Shown here: positions 26,786 to 36,912 of the stretch, piece by piece | Numbering within the stretch: position 1 is the first letter of the stretch | Layout: each line of letters starts with the position of its first letter | DNA from: Melanocharis versteri | Taxonomy: Eukaryota; Chordata; Aves; Passeriformes; Melanocharitidae | Assembly (NCBI GenBank): GCA_013397845.1 | Contig: VZTG01001724.1 | Span: 350,644-414,643 of the forward strand | Direction: 5' to 3' | Length of the DNA: 64,000 nt | The notes under the pieces: model-generated | Database searches by the model: none | What the model saw: only the letters and a program-made list of their open reading frames with translations | What the model was told of the DNA's origin: nothing | Made by a program: the position numbers and the translations under genes

Positions 26786-28627
26786 GATGTCAGAAGGTTG
26801 GTTCATCACAGCCCAAAAAAAAGCAATTTCCTTGCTGATAAATGAAAAAGTAAATCAATTTTTAGCCCTAGATGAGGATGGGATTCCACTGGTCCCTAGA
26901 GGCTGTTTCCCTGTTCAGGCTCCGAGCAACTGAGCAAGGGACTGCTGGACCAAACAGCATGTGCTCTTGCCAGGACCTGGATTTATTCTCCCTGTTTCCA
27001 GAAAAATCACAGCCACAAAAGGTGAATTCTGGTTTCTGAAGACACTGATGTGTTTAGATGGGGTCTTGGCTTCCAAGAGAGTACAGAATGCTCGATGATA
27101 CGCAGCTAAACAAATGATGGAAATCAGGGAAGGAAAAAATTGGCTGATATTCATGCTGCAGGATCACAACCTCACTGGTCTGCATTTTCCCCACTAATTT
27201 AGTTCTTCGAGTTGAGATTGGACACTGAAAGACAGTTTTCAGGAAACTTTACCACAAAATTGTGCAGGCATTGAGTAACTGATTCTCAAATACTTGTGTG
27301 ACACCAGGGGCAATGCTCTTCTTACCTCCAGTTCTCCAGGGAGGGAAGGAAAATGTGAGAGGACACAGCCAAGGGACAAAAATCAAATAAGTAAAACAGA
27401 AGGGGTTGAAAGCAGAATAAGCAATCTCTCAGTCCCATATTCCTACCACCAAGTTTCACAGTCCCTCAAGGGCCATTCCTTCCATTTCCAAGACTCATAC
27501 AACTTAAATCTCCACGTAAATTTAACTCTCCATTTAGATAGCACTGTTTCCTCTTCCCTGTACTGGGATCTTACAACGTGAGAAAACAACAGAGGTCAGA
27601 GCCTGTGCCTTTTGCAGCCAAGGAATGGCTGTAATTCAAAATGGCAGAAGGAAACCAAACCACAAAATGAGTTATACAGCATCATCCTCAAGTAGCAAAA
27701 TTGGGTGGATTACACTGCCACTACATTCTTAATGATACCACTGCCAAGAGGAATTTCTTCAAAGCAAATGTAAACGTAAAGTTTTCATTAATGCAGTTGC
27801 AGAAATAATATAATTTATTACATTTTTTATAATTTCTCATTGGTTATATTTAAGTATATAACAGAATAATTGATGTACACATTTGCAAAGGACAGATACA
27901 GAGGAACCACTCAGAAATAATGTGAAGTGGAGCCACAATGTCTTTATTTTGTATTTGAGGCATCTTCCCAGTCAATGAACCTCTGTGGAAGATTAATGTC
28001 ATTTGAACTTTTATTGTGGAATATCATTCGTGCACTGTCACACTTCGCACAAATGGTGCTTCAGTCACAGTTGGGTAACACTCCAGCATATTATTTCCCA
28101 GGCATTTGAGAGTTTAGAGAATTATTGAAGGGCAAACTGTACTCATTTGGTAATAAGGCAGAGTGCAGTTGCAGTCTCCATATGAATTCAACAAATGGAA
28201 TCAATGTTAATTTCACTGAACGTAGCAAAAGAGTTGTGATAATAACCCCAGTGAAATATTCCACTAGAGAAAAGAGAGGGAGAATAGGGTCACACTGTTT
28301 TATATTATCTACACAAAGGATTCTAGAAAAAATACAGAAATGGGTGTGGAAAAAATACCTTAATAATTTCTGAAAAAATATACTCATTTGAAAATCAAAA
28401 CTGTTATTTCTCCCAATCTTTATGCTTTGATTTTAAGAATTTGCTGCAGAAGAAAGAATTAAAGAAACCAATTGAGATTCACATCCTATTTTCACCAACC
28501 ACATCCAGCTTTGAGGCAGACTAGATGTTTCAATTTGGCATTACTGTTTGTGCAAATACTTGTTATACTGATCCTGAAAGCAAACATTTCCCAAAGCCAT
28601 GATTTGTTAGCACTGTCTTCACATATT

Positions 28628-28663
28628 ATAGTCAATTAGTCAATAATTAGTCAAATAATTAAA
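28628..28663. repeat. TAGTCAA repeated three times in an AT-rich tract
   Basis: The tract reads tatagtcaattagtcaataa ttagtcaaataatta: three TAGTCAA units at 11- to 12-bp spacing, close to one helical turn, mixed with TAAT cores. It is a short degenerate minisatellite. Confidence 0.6.
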
Positions 28664-30062
28664 AATATAATTATGCAATGATGTTGCCTCATTTTTAAAT
28701 TAAAGACTCATTCACAAGATGATTCCTTTTTCTGATTATATGTTTCTTTGCTGCTAAGCACAGAAAGTTTAAGCACATAAGCCCCTTGGTTGCTTTTTCT
28801 CTCTTTTAGATTTAAAACAGGATTCTGTTAATAAACAGACAAGTGCTTACTAATATGCTGTCACCAGCAAAGACAGAAATGTGCAACTAAATGCTTATGC
28901 AGCTCCCCCAGATGCAAATATATCTGTAAGAACCATCACTGATGTGTTAGAGACCTCTAGAGCTGCAGCTCTTTTCATGAAACTACAGTTGCTGATATTA
29001 CCAATTATTTTATTAGGGCTATGGTTCAGGTACACAATATCAAGCTTTAATTTAAAAACTAAACAAATGAACAAAAAACCCCTACAATAAAACAAACAAA
29101 CTCACTAACTAAAAATGAGAGGTCTCTTGCAGAATGATCAAAACATCTCCTATACACAATCATAAAGTGCACAACATCCCAGAAACCACCATTTCTCTTT
29201 AGACACTTACTTGAAACAGGGGGATAAGAGCCCTTAGAGGGGCCCTGATGTCATGCAGGGGACATGGCACCCTGTTAGAGCAAGAGAGAAGTGTCAGTGC
29301 TGTGTACTGGCACCAAGAAAAGTAACTTCTACATAAACATCACAGCCATAATGCAACCAAAATCAGGAATTCAGGGTGTCTTTAACCATCCATTCATTTA
29401 TGTGGTTCCCACCTATCTATACCAAGGCTATGGGACTTCCAGCCTGCAAGGTCTGCATGGAGGGACTAGGATAGCTTGGAGAGAAGCAAGGCACACACTT
29501 CACCTCACCCTTCAGAGATAAATCTGTGTTTCCAATCTAGAAACAGAAATGTTTACACCAATGCTCTCCAAGGACTATATTCACGCTCCTATCTAGCTAC
29601 CTTTTGGAGTCACGTTAATGACACACTAATATTCTGAGAATTTCTTTCATCTAGGCACAGAGCCATCAAAAGGATTGCATGGTGCTATGCTATGCTCCAC
29701 TGCAGCCACCTTCTTCCTCTTCATACCTTAGGGCTGTGAAGAGACCTTATCTCCCAGCAATCTCAAAAAGTTAGAGTTGGTCACATAATCAAAACAAACA
29801 CAGGACTATTCATTAGTTCACCTTTAGATGGAAATGGCGACTTATGCAGAAGAACAGCTACAATTTGAACAAAACTCTTGCCAATCATCTCATGTCTTTA
29901 AAAATGCTATTGTTTTAGCAGATGCAAACCATTCCTATCAAAAACTCATAGAAGTCACCTCACATTATCCTTAAGGTTGTTTAGAATCACTATTATGGGC
30001 CAAGCCATCCTGAATTAAATCTTATCAACAAATGTATCCTAATGATTGCAGGGTTGAATACT

Positions 30063-30597
30063 GAATCACAGAACCACAGAACGGATCAGGATGGAAGGGA
30101 CCACAGTGGGCCATCTGGTCCAACCTCCCTGCTCGAGCAGGGTCATCCCAGAGCACGTGGCACAGGATTGCATCCAGACTATGTGCAGTGAGGGAGACTC
30201 CACAACCTTTCTGGGCAGCCTGTTCCAGTGCACAGCTACCCACACAGTAAAGAGGTTCCTCATATTCCAGTGCAACGTCTTGTGCATCAGTTTCTGCCCA
30301 TTGCCTCTTGTCTTATTGCTTGGCACCAGCAAGAAGAGACTGGATCCAGCCTCTTGACATTCCCCATTCAGATATTTGTATACACTGATGAGGACCCTTC
30401 CCAGTTGTCCCTTCCCAAGGCTGAACAGGCCCAGCTCCCTCAGCCTTTCCTCGTAAGAGAGATGCTCCAGACCCTTATGCATCTCTGTAGCCCTTCACTG
30501 GGCCTGCTCCAGGAGCTCCATGTTTCTCTTGTACTACTGAGGAGCCCAGAACTGGATGCAGCACTCCAGATGTGGCCTCACCAGCGCTGAGTAGGAC
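30063..30597 (-). mobile_element. CR1 LINE fragment with a 138-codon fossil RT frame
   Basis: The antisense copy begins 'aatcacagaaccacagaac' and 'atggaagggaccacagtgg'. On the minus strand an open frame of 138 codons (30066-30482) reads GLEHLSYEERLRELGLFSLG and later HWNRLPRKVVESPSL, the last part of CR1 ORF2 and its immediate 3' sequence. The rest of the reverse transcriptase is missing, so it is a 5'-truncated copy, though it has relatively few stops. This is among the better-preserved CR1 copies in the window. Confidence 0.93.
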
Positions 30598-31134
30598 AGG
30601 TACCAGCCACCTCAGACCACTTCGGTGAGCGGGATTCTTGCCTGAATGAGAACTGAGTAAAGAGATCAAGACTTGACTACAGCTATGAAGGCAAGCGTGC
30701 AATTCCAGTCACGCACAACATAAACTTCTAAATTAAATGCATACTGTACACTATCAAAAAGATTCATTTTTGTAATATGGATGTTTTTCCAAGAAAACTC
30801 TCAACCATAATTGGTACCAAGATGTGGGCTTGGCAGGTGTATAGAAAACTTCAATTTTTGTCTCTTAATACATGGTACTAGAGATGGGAAACATTTTTGC
30901 CTTCATACAGGACCCAGATGGCAAACTGTGAAAGCTTAATTTCAAGAGCATTCAGGCTGACAGCTCTACAAGCAGCAAGCTGAATTTAACTTATGTGATT
31001 ATGACACATACACAGGACTCTTCAACCAAGTGGTCCAACAGTCTACCTATTAGAGGCATGGCTATGAGATCTGTATGTGCTGCATGAAAGCCTTTACTGT
31101 GCAGATCAGGTCTGGATTACTACGCTAGGAACCA

Positions 31135-31146
31135 CACGTGCACGTG
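31135..31146. promoter_or_regulatory. Tandem perfect E-boxes CACGTGCACGTG
   Basis: Two canonical CACGTG E-boxes sit directly side by side and form a 12-bp palindrome. CACGTG is bound by bHLH(-Zip) factors such as USF, MYC/MAX and CLOCK/BMAL1. No promoter is recognisable nearby. Confidence 0.4.
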
Positions 31147-31157
31147 CATACAACTTA

Positions 31158-31239
31158 TTTCCATGGTCTCGCTTGCCAACCAGGATATTGGTTCTATTTC
31201 TGCTTTTGCAAAGAGTAATGAAGAGTTTCCATGGTCTCG
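31158..31239. repeat. 14-bp direct repeat, 68 bp apart
   Basis: TTTCCATGGTCTCG occurs exactly at 31158-31171 and 31226-31239. Both copies are followed by a similar GCxxxxCAGGAT-like sequence ('gccaaccaggat', 'taggcaggat'), suggesting a small decayed tandem duplication. Confidence 0.6.
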
Positions 31240-34200
31240 TAGGCAGGATCACTTTTCCTCTGTACTTTATCTAAAGTGTTTCACTTGTTGTGCCTTACTC
31301 AACTCCATGCTGGCACACCACCTACTGACAGCCCAGTGTTGCTTTCCATGTTTATTAAAATCCTGTCCCCATGTGAGCCCAAGACCTCTGACCCTGAGAT
31401 GTATGGCTGCGCAAGCCAGAGCAGCAGCATTTGTCAAGACTCTAAAAGGAGAAGGAATTGAGAGAAAGGGTCTTCAGGCTACTGGTGGTATATTGATAAA
31501 AATTAATAAGCTCAACTGTTCAACATTTCAAGCCAAGCAGTGGGACACGAATTGTCTCCCAGCCGAATGAGAAGCAAGCAGTCAGACAGCTTATCAGCAA
31601 GCAGTTAATGAGACTCTATTCTAAGTATTCTAAGAATCTCTTTCATCCAGGCACAAATTTAGCAAAAGGACTAATAATTGGATGGTAATATCTCATCCTC
31701 CATTTCAGGCACCTCCTCGTCTCCCAGGTGCAAAGGTCAGTTTAAGCGTCTTTGGATTCCACATTATTTTAAGGTGTTTGTGTATTTCAGTGGTTGCAGA
31801 TATGCAGTTGCATTGTGGTGCACCGAACAGAAATGCATTAAAACTCCACCCTTTGTCCTTTCTGACATTTCTTTATATACCACTGCGCAGCTCCATAAGG
31901 CTGAACTTCCTGTCCCTATTTTTGGCAATGTTCCATGTTCTTTTCCATGTATTTACTTTGAGACTCCATAAGTAGCACCCTTGAACCTCACAGGCTATTC
32001 TAAGTAAGAGGAAACCATGACAAAATAGTTGATCCTGATAGTGAAATTAAGCATGTCTAGAGAGAATTGACAGCAACTAATGAGCCTCCCTTCTCCAAGT
32101 TGCAGCTGACTGTATATTAAGTTAACCAAGCATTCCTGAACTTAATAATGCTGGGATTTGACAGATACATCACATCATCCTGTCATCTTTAACACTATTT
32201 GAGGTATCCTGATCCACTGACTTTGCCTCCTTCAGCAACCCAATGGTAGCTACTTGTCTCCTTTTCTCCCTGACTTCCTGTGGCACCTTGATTTGGTCTG
32301 GATCTCCAGACCTCAGCCCATCTGTTTTATCTTAACTCACAAGACTTCCTAAAAAACCCTATTTCTGGAACTTTTGGTGCTAGGAAGACATGAGTGATAA
32401 AAAAGGCAGGAGAGGCTGTTACATTTCTGACTGAAGAGCTGTGTGATCATCCTCCTTTCCCTCTGCTCACAACATGAATGGTACACAGTCACACCAGTGG
32501 AATTCATGTTCCCCAGTGCCCAGATCATCATTTTTTTGTCCCTGTTAGATGCTAAAGAGCCATTAGGGTGATAAAAGGAGGGATATTTCCTAGTGTCGCT
32601 AGTGTTGCAGTCTTTTAAAAAGATTAGTCTCTAGAAGCATCTAGTGTGTCTAATCATCTCAAGGGTCAATTGGAAAGAAGATTAAGACTGCTCTGATCCA
32701 ATTAGCAGGGATTTGAGGAAGAAACAAAAAAAAAGTTGTAGATTAACCTTTAATAAGTACTCAGACACAAGTCTGAGGAATTGATACAGATTCTGCATAG
32801 CTGTACAAGTATTTGGTCATTTTGGTATGTGTGGTCTTAAAGGGATCACTGCTGCAAGGGGCTTTGCCCTCCAACTGATATTTCCCTGTTTGGTGTGTGT
32901 ACCTCAGCTGAGATGGCACAGAGCATCCAACTCCCTCTGCAGCTACATCCAGTCTGGAACACCATCGTTAACCACTCAGGGGAAAACCTGATGCCTTCGT
33001 TTGCCCAGGTTAGAGCTAAAGGGTGAAATATTGGATGACTTCCCTAAGTCACAGCAGGGAACATAGCCCTGGGATCACCAACCAAAAATTACTGCCCACA
33101 ACAAAGAACATTTCTACCTGGAGACAAAAGAAGCAATAAGAATTGATCCTAAACTAATATCACAAACACCATCAGGAATTGGGCACAAGTTTCTATTGCA
33201 CAAAGGTATTTGTAGAAAAAGCACCCTCTTTACTTCAGTTTTAAGTGTTGCCGCTAAAATTCCATGAAATCTAACTGTAACAATTAAACTAATGAAGATC
33301 CAGCAGATGCTGGATCTGTGATATTTTATAGCATTATTTTAACTGGGAAAAGAATCCAGTTTTGTTAAAATATTAATGAAAGCATGCTCATTTTGCTTCT
33401 GGATTCACTAAATACCTCTGTTCAGTAGCTTGTTCCTGTTTCCAGTTCCCACTGTTGCTTCTTCATCTTACTAGTAAGACAGCAATAGGCAAAAACAAAG
33501 AACTAATAGTCTTTGTGCACTGAACTGTTGAATGTACGCTGTGAAGAGGACAACATAGAGACTGACACGAACATATTTTTTCCTCTATGAGTGCACCTTG
33601 GAAACATGTCCAATTGAAGCCAAATTGAATTCTGACCCCTCATATTTCCTTTTGATTATGTCCGTACTGTATGAACAAAAGTTGCAGGAGACTTTCCAAG
33701 TCTTGAGCTTCAAACTGCAAGTGTCATTTTGGACAAAATACCCCATAGTAAATTGGGAGATTTTCATATAACAACTATGTTTGACTTACTAGGAAAATAT
33801 AAAAAAACTCAAGTTTTGCACTCAGTCTAAGTCATGGGATCACAACTATCTAGGCTTGCCATAAGTCCTTGCCACTTGGAACATTTCTAAAGGCCAAGAG
33901 TGAATTCTCATTTCTCACTGACTCTCAGGAGTTCTCTTTTCTGTCCCCACAACAGAAACCTCAAACTCTGTCATTTCCATAAAAAGCAATGATGTGCCTT
34001 TTTTTTCTGAATCACTCTGCTATACATGCCTCTCTCCTGTTATACATCTGCTGTGGCACAAGCTTATTTCCCCACTGTCATTCTCTGAGTCAGTATTTGT
34101 ACTTCTGTCTCATATTATGAAGAGAACATCTCTAGTGGCACTACATTTTAATTGGTATGAAAATATTTGGTAGCATAGTCAGCAACACCCACAACTTTAA

Positions 34201-36024
34201 TTTATTGCTTCTCTCTCTATGGAATACTGGTATCATCATCCACTTTTAAATGGCATTATCCTATCCCTATTTTTTATTTCACAGATGGGACTCCTAGTTT
34301 TGAGCAGTCTATTCTACTAATATGTCAGACTCTTTTCAGGGAAGTATCCTAGAGATGTGAGAAGGGAATTTAATCATGCCACGAACATCAGCAGACTTTA
34401 CACCAACATCTTCAGTCGCACTTACAACCAGAGCCTGACACAAGGTCAGATAGGACCATAAAACAAAGCTATTCCTGAAATAACTGTGGGCATGTCTTCT
34501 TGGCCAGCAGCTGTGGCCACAGACCAAGCTGACTTCTGTTGGAAAGGTCCCACGAGGGAAATAACCATGACCATGTGCCCTGTGTACTACACACTGCTAG
34601 AATATCAAAGCCTTTACACCTGCAGCAATTTTATGAAATTTAACTTGCATATAACATAGGGTATGATAATGAACATGCACTGTGGGTGGCAGGAGGAAGT
34701 CTATGAACAGACTGTATTCAGAAACATTCAGGTAACAAGAAGAGCCTTTTGAACTAATACACACAGCATTTCTCTCTCATACACATACATGCATCCATAT
34801 CCACCAAGCCAACAGTAACTCATTTTAAATTGGGCCTACAACAGGAAAAAATACTTGTTTCTGCTTGCTGTCCTTTGGAATAAAGTGCATATAGGGCATT
34901 GTGAAAAAGATCTTCTAGGTTCTAAATTAAAATGCCTTTTTGTGCCCCTTCTGTATTGATTGTCTCCATAACAGTGGCACTAGTTTCTTCTAATTTCACA
35001 GTTAATTATTTCTTAGAAGCCAAGCCAAACAGAGTGGAAGGGCATCGCTTTCTAAAGAAGAAACTTGGAGCTCAAATTTTGGCTGCGTTAACTTGGGCCT
35101 AACTTTACGTATATCAGCATAGCTAAAGGGTGCAGATCTCTCCCTTGGCCTGCTCAACCTTCCACACACCCACGGACCAACCCCACAGCCACAGCAGCCA
35201 GGAGGCACCCGTGGTGCCAGCACCATCCTTGCAGGGGAATCAGCTCTCCCTAGGAAGGGAGGAGCCAGGCTGCCATCCCTGCTCCCAGTGCTGGATGAGG
35301 CACGACACAGTCCAAAAGAAAAATAAATACACACAGACAAAACCTTAGCCACTTCCAGGAAACACTTTTCTGTGCTTCTCACTAATTCCTCATTTAGATG
35401 GAGGTTCTTTCAACACGTATCACCACGAAAAACACCAGAATAGATGAAGAGAGGCACTGCTCACATTCCCGTATTTTAAAGTCAGCCAGAAGCGACGACA
35501 GTGCTGGGGCATTGGGTGAAAACCCGTTACAGCAGCTTAGCCATGTGCTGGGCAGGTCTGAGAGCCGACCACCAGCCTCTGTGGCCATTCATGCAAACTA
35601 AACCTACAAACTCCTCGGCGATACCTGGGGCCGGGCTCAAACGTGGCTCTGCAGGTTGAACCAAAAGGAATGTCCCTTGCTCTGGGACCAAAGCATGACC
35701 TAGAAGGGTGCATTTATTTGCAAAGAACCTGGGCTGAATTCTGATTTCTGTTACATTCAGGATAAAACTAGGATTAAGTTATCCTGTGCCTGCACTGCTG
35801 TCAGGTAGATGAGCTCAGGACTTCTGTCACTCAAGCAGGTGGCACACAGAGCATAAATCTGCAGATATTTACACACAGACATACAAAACCCACTATCCAT
35901 TCCATTTCACGGGTCATTAAGATCGTCTGTAGCGCTTTATATGCCGTTATGAATAAATTAATAGGAAAAAAATAAACAGTAGTCTTTAGTTAGAGACAAA
36001 AACTCACTTCCAAGAGTTTTTCTT

Positions 36025-36039
36025 AAAAAAAAAAAAAAA
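36025..36039. repeat. A15 homopolymer left of the CpG island
   Basis: Fifteen A lie ~145 bp to the left of the GC-rich island. More A-rich DNA follows at 36150-36175. Confidence 0.9.
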
Positions 36040-36306
36040 GTAAGAAACGTAAGCCTGAGATCCATATGAGAACAAAGAAAGTGTAATGCTCCATCTATGA
36101 AAACCACACAAAGTTCGGCAGAAAAATGAAAGGATGTATTTAAAAGAAACAAACAGAAAAAAAAAAGGAAAAAAACCGACGCAAAGATGGGAAGACATCT
36201 ACAGCCTCGCACCCCAGCCGGGAAGGCGCCGGGGGCTGCGGTGCCAGCATCCCCCGGCGGGCTCCCCGCTCTCTCGCGGCCTGTCTCCTCCTCTCCCTCC
36301 CTCGTC

Positions 36307-36343
36307 CCCCGGTTCCCCGGTTCCCCGGTTCCGGGGTTCCCCC
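36307..36343. repeat. 8-bp minisatellite (CCCCGGTT)n, C-rich on plus strand
   Basis: Three perfect CCCCGGTT units (36307-36330), a variant CCGGGGTT (36331-36338) and a terminal CCCCC. On the minus strand this gives four runs of four or more G with AACC spacers, a plausible G-quadruplex. Confidence 0.9.
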
Positions 36344-36385
36344 GCCCGCGGTCCCCGCCGCCTCCCGGCCATCGGCACGTCCATG

Positions 36386-36399
36386 CTGCCATCTAGTGC
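36386..36399 (-). promoter_or_regulatory. CTCF-like motif inside the CpG island
   Basis: The minus strand reads GCACTAGATGGCAG. Against the commonly quoted CTCF core CCASYAGRKGGCRS, 13 of 14 positions agree and only the first base differs. The CpG-rich setting in an intergenic region is typical of insulators. This is a motif match only. Confidence 0.5.
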
Positions 36400-36410
36400 T
36401 GCCGCCCCGC

Positions 36411-36433
36411 CGCGCACCCGCAACAGGTGCGCG
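36411..36433. repeat. GC-rich inverted repeat, 8-bp arms
   Basis: CGCGCACC (36411-36418) and GGTGCGCG (36426-36433) are perfect reverse complements around a 7-nt loop, 11 bp from the CTCF-like motif. CAGGTG (36424-36429) within it is also an E-box. Confidence 0.7.
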
Positions 36434-36477
36434 CCTGGCGGGGACGCGCCGCTCGGGAGGGACAGCGGCGCCCGGGA

Positions 36478-36912
36478 GCGGGGCCAGAGCAGGGGACGGA
36501 GCTGGTGGAGGGCCCGGAGCGCAAGCCCGGCGAGGAGCGGCTGAGGGAGCTGGGGGTGTTTAGCCTGGAGGAAAGGAGGCTCAGGGATGACCTCGTTGCT
36601 CTCTACAACTCCCTGAAAGAAGGATGTAGCCGGGGGGGTTCGGCCTCTTCTCGCACGCAGGTAGGGAGCACGAGAGGTCACAGTCTTCAGCTGCACTAGG
36701 GCAGCTTCTGGTTAGACATTGGGAAGAAATTCTTCACAGAAAGAGTGATTAGACATTGGAATGGCTGCCCGGGGAGGCAGTGGAGTCACCATCCCTGGAG
36801 GTGTTTAAGACTGGACATGGCACTTTGCCGTGGTCTAGTTGACGAGGTGGTGTTCGGTCACAGTGGACTCAGTGATCTCAGAGGTCTTTTCCAACCCGTG
36901 ATTCTGTGACTT
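36478..36912 (+). mobile_element. GC-rich CR1 LINE fragment abutting a CpG island
   Basis: The plus-strand copy starts about 'gggccagagcaggggacgga' and encodes a fossil of ERLRELGVFSLEERRLRDDL, then the standard CR1 3' region ('ggaagaaattcttcacagaa', 'tggctgcccggggaggcagt') and end ('ccaacccgtgattctgtga'). Its first 100 bp keep many CpGs, unlike other CR1 copies here, and run straight out of the GC-rich segment to the left. Confidence 0.92.

Larger units (their letters stand above)
23151..30062. other. Intergenic, mostly unique sequence
   Basis: Holds the L3-like fragment at 26.7 kb and the TAGTCAA repeats at 28.6 kb. A 132-codon frame at 25860-26258 has no recognisable motif. No genes seen. 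Confidence 0.6.
30598..36183. other. Intergenic, no gene seen
   Basis: Unique sequence with the double E-box and 14-bp repeat at 31.1-31.2 kb. A 135-codon frame at 31163-31570 shows no family resemblance. GC content rises toward 35 kb. Confidence 0.55.
36184..36540. promoter_or_regulatory. Intergenic CpG-rich island
   Basis: About 350 bp of very high GC with many CpGs, such as 'ccccgccgcgcacccg' and 'gggacgcgccgctcgggagg'. It stands in otherwise AT-rich, CpG-poor sequence and is flanked on the left by A-rich sequence and on the right by a GC-rich CR1. No coding gene starts here that I can recognise: the open frames through it are low-complexity Pro/Arg/Gly frames typical of GC-rich DNA. It may be an orphan island, a non-coding RNA promoter, an insulator or an unmethylated enhancer. 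Confidence 0.65.

Noticed and set aside
31163..31570. 135-codon plus-strand open frame
   Set aside because: No motif recognised. It contains the 14-bp repeat by coincidence and sits in intergenic sequence.
35958..36696. Long open frames (136-165 codons) across the GC-rich island on both strands
   Set aside because: GC-rich DNA lacks stop codons, so low-complexity Pro/Gly/Arg frames appear in several frames at once. Part of one frame runs antisense through CR1.
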